A model generated the notes under the pieces. It was not told the DNA's origin. It did not search any database and was given only the letters and a program-made list of their open reading frames with translations. Both the position numbers and the translations under genes were made by a program. A DNA stretch of 64,000 nucleotides, from NCBI GenBank assembly GCA_023079485.1, contig CM041084.1:65815709-65879708 (forward strand). Reading direction: 5' to 3'. Within the stretch, counting starts at the first letter, position 1. Each line of letters begins with the position of its first letter. Shown piece by piece: positions 51,501-64,000 of this stretch. Source of the stretch: Archilochus colubris. Taxonomy: Eukaryota; Chordata; Aves; Apodiformes; Trochilidae.

Positions 51501-53839
51501 TGCTGTTGGATCTCACAGATCTGATCAGTGTTGGATGGCAGGCTGAGAGGTACCAATTCAGAATGCTGAGTCAAGTTCTTAAACCAGTGTGTTCTCTCTG
51601 GCTGCATCATTCAGAAAGCCACCATTTAAGAACATACTTCCTCTCTTTATGTAGCTGGTATCCTAGTTTTAGCTCTGAAAGTTAGGCTTAAATATACACT
51701 TGTAGTGCTCTTCATATGAGTGACCTTTTCTCCTCTAAGGGAATTAACTTATGTGGGGCTCAGCAAACACTATTATGTTGCTTGCTAGGTCTTTCTTTCA
51801 GTTAGTTTTGGATAAATGCTATAGTAAAGTTGCATAGTAAGCATAAAATCATCCTGTTCTAGTAGTTTCTGTGGATGGTTAGAAATCCTTTTATACTGTC
51901 TCTGTGTATTAACAAGGTGGTTTAAATATACACTGGCTTGTATTAAGAAAACTCTTGCAGAGACATCTTTCATTATTTTTGTAAATGCCCTGATCCAGCC
52001 TTGAGGCAATTATGGGGCTGTTTTAATAACCCAATTAAGGTGCAGCTGGGTTAGAATAGAATGAGCAATACAGCTTTAAAGTCTAAAGTGCTTTGGGAAT
52101 TCTTCTTGAAAGCAGTGAGAAGTTCAAGTTAAGAACTTGGGCTAAGCCAAGTTCAAAATATAAACAAAATAATACCTTACTATAGTTCCTGCCATGTTAC
52201 AGTATCATTTTCTCTCCTGACACTGGTGTGTCAGCATGTGTACTTTGTGGACCACATTCTCATGTTACTCTAAAGGCATAAGGCAATAAAACAGATGTAG
52301 GCCTTTTGGTATTATTGATGATATAACTGGAATAATTCTCTAATGCAAATTAGAGAAGGGCCTGATTTTTATATTATTTTCCATTTGCTAAGTGAAGCTT
52401 ATTGACTATCAAACAATTCCATTGTGGAGCTATCTGAAGGCACAGTGGTAGTGGCTAAACTTCATAGTATCTTTAGTGAGAAAGTGTATTAAAGACAAGG
52501 AGGTTTTTAGGAACTAGAATAAATTCAGTAAACAAATTAAAATCTCATTTAAATAATTAAATTTGGGCTATATAGCTTCAGTATAATTATATGCTACCCA
52601 AAGACTTAATTTGTACTATGCCTTTCTCAAAACATGGCTGTTTCTAAGCAGCTGGGGTTTTTTCATTTAAATGGTCTCTGTGCTCATCTTTCTTTGGGTT
52701 TGTATTCCTCTATAACTTAAAACATTACTGCACTGACATCCAGGATACCATTCCAGATGAGACTAACAAAGGCCAGAAACTACTTCAGTGCATAACTTAC
52801 ATAAAATCACTCGTTTTTCGTAGTTCATTTACTGACATAATAGTGGAAGGGTGCTGGAGGGCTAAATCATTAGGGGATAGGAAAGGCAGCTAGTTAAACT
52901 TACAGCTATTGCAGTAAGACAGTAGAGATAAACTGGAAGGTATATCTGCTAAACAAATCTCTCTCTTTTGTTTCTAGGTGTGGTCACTGTAAGAATTTGG
53001 CTCCAACTTGGGAGAACCTTGCCAAGGAGCAATTTCCAGGTTTGACTGATGTCAAAATAGCAGAAGTAGACTGCACTGTAGAACGTAACGTCTGCAACAG
53101 ATTTTCTGTAAGTGTGAAAGATCTGAAATGAACAGGATAGTGTTGTGTACCAAATGTTAAAGGCTCCAGCCTGCAGCTGAACCAGCTGCTGCATTGGGGT
53201 TCCTGGTGACAATGCATCTCTGTTCTCCAGCAGCCAAACAGAGATAGTTCAGAACAGCACCTGGTGACACTGCATCTTTCCCGGACTGTTTGTTCAGACT
53301 CAGTCATTTTTATTGTTGGATAAAGCTGGTTAAGTCCCTAATTGAAGAAGCTTTCCCTGTGAAAGCACCAGAGAGCTCTTGAGGTGGCTGATTCAAAGTT
53401 CTCTTCTAGAAACAAAAGATGTCTTTTGGTGCTGGTAGGCAGACAGCTGAAGACAAAGCTAGAGCTGCCATTCCCAGGTGCTGATGGAAGAACATGTATT
53501 ATATCATGTATTTACAAGTGCTGAGGAACTGCAGGTTGACACTGGGAGTTCTGGTGTGGTGCTTATTGTTTGCTTTCTTTATTTTTTTTTTTTTTTAATT
53601 AATGACTTACTGTTTTAGAGAGGCTTGGTGTCTTTTCAAAGTCAGGAAACTACAAGTAAAGGATACAAAGTCAGAACATTAGTAACAAGACTTTTTTGCG
53701 TGTGTGTCTTTTGAAGGTACGTGGTTATCCTACACTTCTGCTTTTCCGAGGTGGAAAGAAAGTCAGTGAGCACAATGGAACAAGAGACCTTGAATCACTC
53801 CATAGCTTTGTCTTGCGTCAAGCAAGGGATGAATTGTAA
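30366..53839 (+). CDS. TXNDC5: Thioredoxin domain-containing protein 5 (ERp46), 10 coding exons
   Basis: ER-lumen protein disulfide isomerase that introduces disulfides into secretory clients. The exons join in frame (1248 nt) into 415 residues, close to the roughly 430 of the human protein. A signal peptide (about 1-30, hydrophobic core [14 protein letters not shown], cleavage probably after GRA) precedes three thioredoxin domains: about 44-151, 173-280 and 305-412. Each has a CGHC active site (73-76, 201-204, 333-336), a second cysteine pair (105/112, 231/238, 364/371) and the cis-proline motif RGYPT (Pro121, 247, 380). Acidic, proline-rich linkers separate them. The C-terminus RDEL is a KDEL-type retrieval signal. 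One N-glycosylation sequon, N395-G-T, lies in domain 3. The ATG (30366) was chosen because it has G at -3 and +4 and opens the signal peptide; the frame stays open farther upstream. All introns are GT-AG. Confidence 0.98.
30581..35445 (+). other. TXNDC5: TXNDC5 intron 1 (4.9 kb)
   Basis: GTGGGT...CACAG. The first 550 bases are still CpG island and contain a TGACGTGG motif. The rest is ordinary sequence with no recognised repeat or nested gene. Confidence 0.9.
30680..30687 (+). promoter_or_regulatory. UPRE-like motif TGACGTGG
   Basis: An exact TGACGTGG core, the unfolded protein response element bound by XBP1 and ATF6. It lies 100 bases into intron 1 within the CpG island. Its placement in an ER folding-enzyme gene makes a role in ER-stress induction plausible, but an 8-mer can occur by chance. 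Confidence 0.4.
35446..35595 (+). CDS. TXNDC5: TXNDC5 coding exon 2
   Basis: Begins with the last base of the split Trp and reads [18 protein letters not shown], giving the domain 1 active site. It ends in VRGYP plus AC of the split Thr codon. Acceptor CACAG, donor GTAAGT. Confidence 0.97.
35996..36047. repeat. Two-copy tandem duplication, 26-bp period
   Basis: Copies 35996-36021 and 36022-36047 differ at one base (C/T) and are directly adjacent. The near identity suggests a recent duplication in intron 2. Confidence 0.9.
37393..38566 (-). mobile_element. CR1 LINE, 5'-truncated, with RT remnants
   Basis: Antisense CR1 in TXNDC5 intron 2. The tail is at 37393 ('atcatagaatgg', reverse complement). 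Reading on the minus strand, the remnants run from a segment matching the CR1 RT 'PHNIL..LEPYGF' region, through '[12 protein letters not shown]' and the catalytic 'FADDTKL' box (about 38240-38400), to the RT C-terminal region (37498-38070) with '[13 protein letters not shown]' and '[14 protein letters not shown]'. The coding sequence is broken by frameshifts, and a segment between about 38070 and 38127 looks deleted or scrambled. Its endonuclease half is missing, so it cannot move on its own. It is the largest repeat in the window. Confidence 0.93.
39472..39577 (+). CDS. TXNDC5: TXNDC5 coding exon 3
   Basis: Completes Thr122, then encodes [19 protein letters not shown] and the last helix of thioredoxin domain 1, ending LNEEPS. 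Acceptor TTTAG, donor GTAAGT. Confidence 0.96.
39578..40880 (+). other. TXNDC5: TXNDC5 intron 3 (1.3 kb)
   Basis: GTAAGT...AATAG. No repeat or nested gene recognised. Confidence 0.9.
40881..40977 (+). CDS. TXNDC5: TXNDC5 coding exon 4
   Basis: Encodes the acidic, proline-rich linker ([17 protein letters not shown]) and the first strand and helix of domain 2 ([15 protein letters not shown]). It ends with the first base of a Gly codon. Acceptor AATAG, donor GTAACC, a weak +6 position. Confidence 0.96.
40978..43219 (+). other. TXNDC5: TXNDC5 intron 4 (2.2 kb)
   Basis: GTAACC...GAAAG. A pyrimidine tract (43168-43209, mostly T with a few C) precedes the acceptor. No other repeat recognised. Confidence 0.9.
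43168..43209 (+). repeat. Long polypyrimidine tract before exon 5
   Basis: About 42 uninterrupted pyrimidines ending ten bases before exon 5. It doubles as the splicing tract for the exon 5 acceptor. Confidence 0.8.
43220..43335 (+). CDS. TXNDC5: TXNDC5 coding exon 5
   Basis: Encodes [19 protein letters not shown], the domain 2 active site, uninterrupted by an intron at the Trp, unlike domains 1 and 3. It ends at SETVKIGK. Acceptor GAAAG, donor GTAGGT. Confidence 0.97.
43336..45450 (+). other. TXNDC5: TXNDC5 intron 5 (2.1 kb)
   Basis: GTAGGT...TGTAG. No recognised repeat or nested gene. Short open frames inside have no support. Confidence 0.9.
45451..45537 (+). CDS. TXNDC5: TXNDC5 coding exon 6
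   Basis: Encodes [20 protein letters not shown] and LLWFRNGEK of domain 2, including the second cysteine pair and the cis-proline. 29 codons, phase 0 at both ends. Acceptor TGTAG, donor GTGAGT. Confidence 0.97.
45538..46882 (+). other. TXNDC5: TXNDC5 intron 6 (1.3 kb)
   Basis: GTGAGT...TGTAG. Contains a T run at 45570-45588. No gene or mobile element seen. Confidence 0.9.
46883..47023 (+). CDS. TXNDC5: TXNDC5 coding exon 7
   Basis: Encodes [20 protein letters not shown], the last helix of domain 2, then a hydrophilic linker ([20 protein letters not shown]) leading to domain 3. 47 codons, phase 0 at both ends. Donor GTAAGG. Confidence 0.96.
47024..50028 (+). other. TXNDC5: TXNDC5 intron 7 (3.0 kb)
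   Basis: GTAAGG...AACAG. A CR1 fragment lies 88 bases before the acceptor. No other recognised element. Confidence 0.9.
49744..49940 (+). mobile_element. CR1 LINE 3'-end fragment in intron 7
   Basis: Plus-oriented CR1 3' end: 'ctgcccggggaggtggtgga', 'gatgtggcactcagtgccat', 'ggttggacttgatgatctct' and 'cccttccaacc', ending in tandem 'attctatg' octamers. It belongs to a different subfamily from the 25973 and 37393 copies. Confidence 0.92.
50029..50111 (+). CDS. TXNDC5: TXNDC5 coding exon 8
   Basis: Encodes [20 protein letters not shown] and FIKFYAP of domain 3, ending with TG of the split active-site Trp codon, exactly as exon 1 does. The polypyrimidine tract is a (TTTTG)n-like run. Donor GTAAGA. 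Confidence 0.97.
50112..52977 (+). other. TXNDC5: TXNDC5 intron 8 (2.9 kb)
   Basis: GTAAGA...TCTAG. No recognised repeat, RNA gene or nested coding sequence. Confidence 0.9.
52978..53107 (+). CDS. TXNDC5: TXNDC5 coding exon 9
   Basis: Completes the split Trp, then [19 protein letters not shown] (domain 3 active site), through [14 protein letters not shown] with the second cysteine pair. Donor GTAAGT. Confidence 0.97.
53108..53716 (+). other. TXNDC5: TXNDC5 intron 9 (0.6 kb)
   Basis: GTAAGT...TGAAG. The acceptor is preceded by a mixed GT/T-rich tract rather than a clean pyrimidine run. No repeat recognised. Confidence 0.9.
53717..53839 (+). CDS. TXNDC5: TXNDC5 coding exon 10 (terminal)
   Basis: Encodes [20 protein letters not shown], the end of domain 3, and the C-terminus LRQARDEL with TAA. 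RDEL is a variant of the KDEL retrieval signal. The N-G-T sequon (residue 395) is in this exon. Confidence 0.97.
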   Translation, partial: VRGYPTLLLFRGGKKVSEHNGTRDLESLHSFVLRQARDEL

Positions 53840-55337
53840 TGAAAGTCTGGATGCTCCATCCCTGGCTGTCTTTGTACAGTAGCTGAGGGATTTCAGTCAT
53901 TGCTAATTTTCAAATAGCTGGGGGGAAGAGGGGAGGGGGAAAGTTGGGGCGTTTTTTGGTTTGTTTTTAGGAAATTGAATGTACTAAACATCGGTATCTT
54001 CCCTCTGTGTGTGTGTTAAAGACTCTCTGCTCTGTGCGTGAAGGAAAACTGACAAATGGCTACTGTGCAAATTGAGAACATTTTCTGCATCAGTAGTATT
54101 ACTGCATTTCTGCATTCCCTCAGTGAAGTGTAAATGGCTTCCTTTGAGATTAAAATACATTAAGAAAACTAGCCTAACGACACCAGTAGAATATTTTTGT
54201 CTTCAGGGTAGATTTGGTTAAAAAGTACTCCTTACAGGCTGCCCACTTATTACGAGAAAGGTAAAAGCTATAGCTGTGTTTGAGTCACTTTTGCCTCTAC
54301 AGCTGTATTTAAACCCAATTTGTCTTAATATAGCTGCTAGTTAAGAAATGGAAAGTCATGGGATGTCGAAAACACACATACCTTTGGAAGATACCAGACT
54401 ACCCTGAGCTGGTTGTTTCCTGTTAATCCTCTCAGCGTGGGAGGTCCCAGCCATAATGAAAGTGATGGTACTGGAATATGTGCCTGAACATTACTGATGC
54501 TATAGTGTACTTGTGTCAGGTGGATTTTTTTTTTTTGTAGGCTGCTTCCGTCCAGCTTCTGGGGAGTAACTATGCTCCACTTACATGGAGCCAAAGTGGA
54601 CAGGCACTATTAAAACTGCTCTGTTAATATTAAATAATCAATTAGGCTTCAGAGCTGATGACATTTCCTACCCTTGCCTGAATCCAGACTTTGTGCTGAT
54701 CTGCTCTTTATTCAGAGTACTTGAAGAACAACAAGTAGTACAATGTTTAATTTTTTTTTTCCTTTTCAGCTGTTCTACAGTAGTGTAAATTAGTTCCCCA
54801 CTCTTACTGAGCCTTAACCTTTTTCCAGGTGTTGTTAAGTTTTATTGCTAGGACCGTGCACTCTGTGGTGCCTTGGACTATAATATGGATCTGTTCTTTG
54901 GTGCATAAGATGTTCCATGTTAGACATAATTGAAAGCCAAAGAATTTATACTGCAGAGAGGATCATGATACAATAACAACATCAAACCAAGAACTGAATT
55001 CTGATGTCTTTGTGTGCACAGAAACTCGTAGAATGATGGCGGCTACAGGCTAACTTGATTAATCTGTCAAGATATTGTCTTCTTGGTCCATTATATGGAG
55101 TAAGTTGTTTCTGTTAAAAAAAAAAAAGAAACAAAAGACAAAACAACAAACCAAAATGGCAAAACACCAATGAACTTTTAAATCAGTTAATTTCTCCTGA
55201 TACTTCACTGTCTCTTCAGAACTTTAGATTCTTTTCAACCTAAAAATATGTAAGAGTGAAAAAGCCACAATGAAAGCTAAGTGTTGAACTGGCAGATGTA
55301 TTAGATCAATATATGTATTTCTGTCTTATAGGAAGCC

Positions 55338-55343
55338 TTTATT
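55338..55343 (-). terminator. Candidate BMP6 poly(A) signal
   Basis: TTTATT on the plus strand is AATAAA on the minus strand, 1.3 kb after the BMP6 stop, which would suit a BMP6 3' UTR. ATTAAA variants on the same strand at about 55574 and 55585 are alternatives. Confidence 0.35.
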
Positions 55344-55349
55344 ATCACG

Positions 55350-56643
55350 TTTTTAACAACTTTCTATTGAAGCACAATCTCATGAGTTTCTTGTATAAAA
55401 TCAAAGTGGTACAATTGTTTACACTGAGATTTTTTCTAAATAAAAACTTTTTTTTAAAAAAAGCAGTCTTTCTATAAATGATACAGCACAATGAATATAC
55501 AGTGACAAGTGCAATAAATTATAGCTTGTATTTACAAGAAGCCATTTAAATGCAAGAATTAGAGGTAAGTGCATTTAATACAAGTTTAATATTGATCAAA
55601 ACAATTTGCTATTAGCTTCTGCTAGACAAACTGTGGTTACACTGAAGGTATCCTTTATACCAGTTTGTTAGTTGCGTGAAGGGGGAAGGTTGGCCAAATG
55701 ATTGAATGTGTTGACATTTTGTCTTCCTGTAAATAAATTGTCCAGCTAGAGACTGAATGGCCCCTAAACTTTTGCATCTGAATTACAGCTGTAGAAGCAC
55801 CCCGACTTCCTTCCCAGGCAAGTGGTAATAGATGAGGCAGCTCTGTGTGGGGAGTGGAAGGAAGTTGCACAAGAACAAGTGTATAAAGTTATATTGCTCA
55901 GTCAAGTACTGAACTGGAAAGACCATCTAGGGTCTGAGTTCACACTGGTGTTTCTAACACAGGGTGCAGCCAAGCAATCTTAATGCTTGCAGCATCTTAA
56001 AACTGTGCTTGGAGGGAAGAGAACTGAAACATTTTCTTTGGCACAATTTAAGATGCTTATTTTCATGACAGATTTCAGCAGGAGACTTAACAGTCTAGGA
56101 ATAGTAACTGGTCCTTCTAGACAAAAGGCAATTCCTAACCTTTGGAATTTTATATTACCTTGTATAATATGTATGCTGTAAGTTAGTCTGTAAGTACTAA
56201 CTGCTTTCTTTACTCTAGCTTCCCTGTCTCTCCCCTAGTCTTCCCCCCTGCAAAAAAAAAAAAAAAAATTCCAAACTTGGGTGTTTTGAGTATTTGGTGC
56301 CCATCTGGTAAAACTTGAGCAAACATCCAAGCAACTGCTAAGGCCAGGGTCCTATGTGAGATTAAGACCATTCCAGCCCTATAAAGTGTGTGTGGGCATA
56401 TTGCTGCTCTGTGTCCCAGCCCTGCAGAGCTGAGTGCTACCGGGGCAGAGGGTCAGTCTGTAAGAAGTCCAGCAGTTTGCTCCTGCCCCAGCGTGTGTTC
56501 CCCACACCATTTTCTCACACAAGGCACGTTTGTGGTGTTCTGAAAGGTGGTTTAGCTATTCTTTTCTCCAAGGTCAGGTAGTTCATGGAAGCACGGAAGG
56601 TAGCATGGAAGTAGAATCACAGAGTCTGTGTGAAGTCTGTTTG
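55350..56643 (-). other. BMP6: BMP6 3' UTR (inferred extent)
   Basis: Non-coding sequence after the BMP6 stop. The far end is uncertain. It includes an A run at 56252-56268 (T run in the transcript). No other gene seen. Confidence 0.45.
55439..55444 (+). terminator. Probable TXNDC5 poly(A) signal
   Basis: AATAAA followed by a T-rich stretch, 1.6 kb after the TXNDC5 stop. A second AATAAA at about 55513 could act as an alternative. Confidence 0.55.

Positions 56644-64000
<7,357 letters not shown>

Larger units (their letters stand above)
53840..55465 (+). other. TXNDC5: TXNDC5 3' UTR
   Basis: About 1.6 kb between the stop and the first well-placed AATAAA, which agrees with the long 3' UTR of TXNDC5 in other vertebrates. 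It has A and T runs but no coding sequence. The exact cleavage site is inferred. Confidence 0.6.

Overview
The window is nuclear DNA from a bird, probably a passerine. The evidence is intron-exon vertebrate genes, several CR1 LINE fragments with the typical avian 3' tail, and one tRNA-Ile-headed SINE with a CR1-like tail (the TguSINE1 type, known to me from passerines). The gene pair matches the vertebrate TXNDC5-BMP6 neighbourhood (human 6p24.3).

Layout. Positions 1 to about 30,000 are mostly intergenic and AT-rich. They hold the SINE (1298-1683), a candidate last exon of an unidentified plus-strand gene (3955-4066), three CR1 fragments, simple repeats and a 49-bp-period tandem duplication. 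A CpG island (about 30,060-31,130) carries the promoter and first exon of TXNDC5. Ten coding exons of TXNDC5 follow on the plus strand, with the ATG at 30366 and the stop ending at 53839. They splice in frame into a 415-residue ER protein with three CGHC thioredoxin domains and a C-terminal RDEL signal. A 1.2-kb 5'-truncated CR1 with reverse-transcriptase remnants sits in intron 2, and a short CR1 sits just before exon 8.

Downstream, the last three coding exons of BMP6 lie on the minus strand (59278 down to 56644). They encode the C-terminal 112 residues, with all seven cystine-knot cysteines. The earlier BMP6 exons are not in the window; 59279-64000 is BMP6 intron.

TXNDC5 and BMP6 converge tail to tail, with 2.8 kb between stop codons. 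Their 3' ends may overlap, judging from candidate poly(A) signals on both strands near 55.3-55.4 kb. The two genes are not a pathway unit: one is an ER oxidative-folding enzyme and the other a secreted TGF-beta-family ligand.

I found no clear novel system. The leads most worth a second look are the unidentified terminal exon at 3955-4066, an unfolded-protein-response element just inside TXNDC5 intron 1, the uneven intron pattern of the three thioredoxin modules, an N-glycosylation sequon in the third domain, the 90-nt last intron of BMP6 and the possible antisense 3' overlap.
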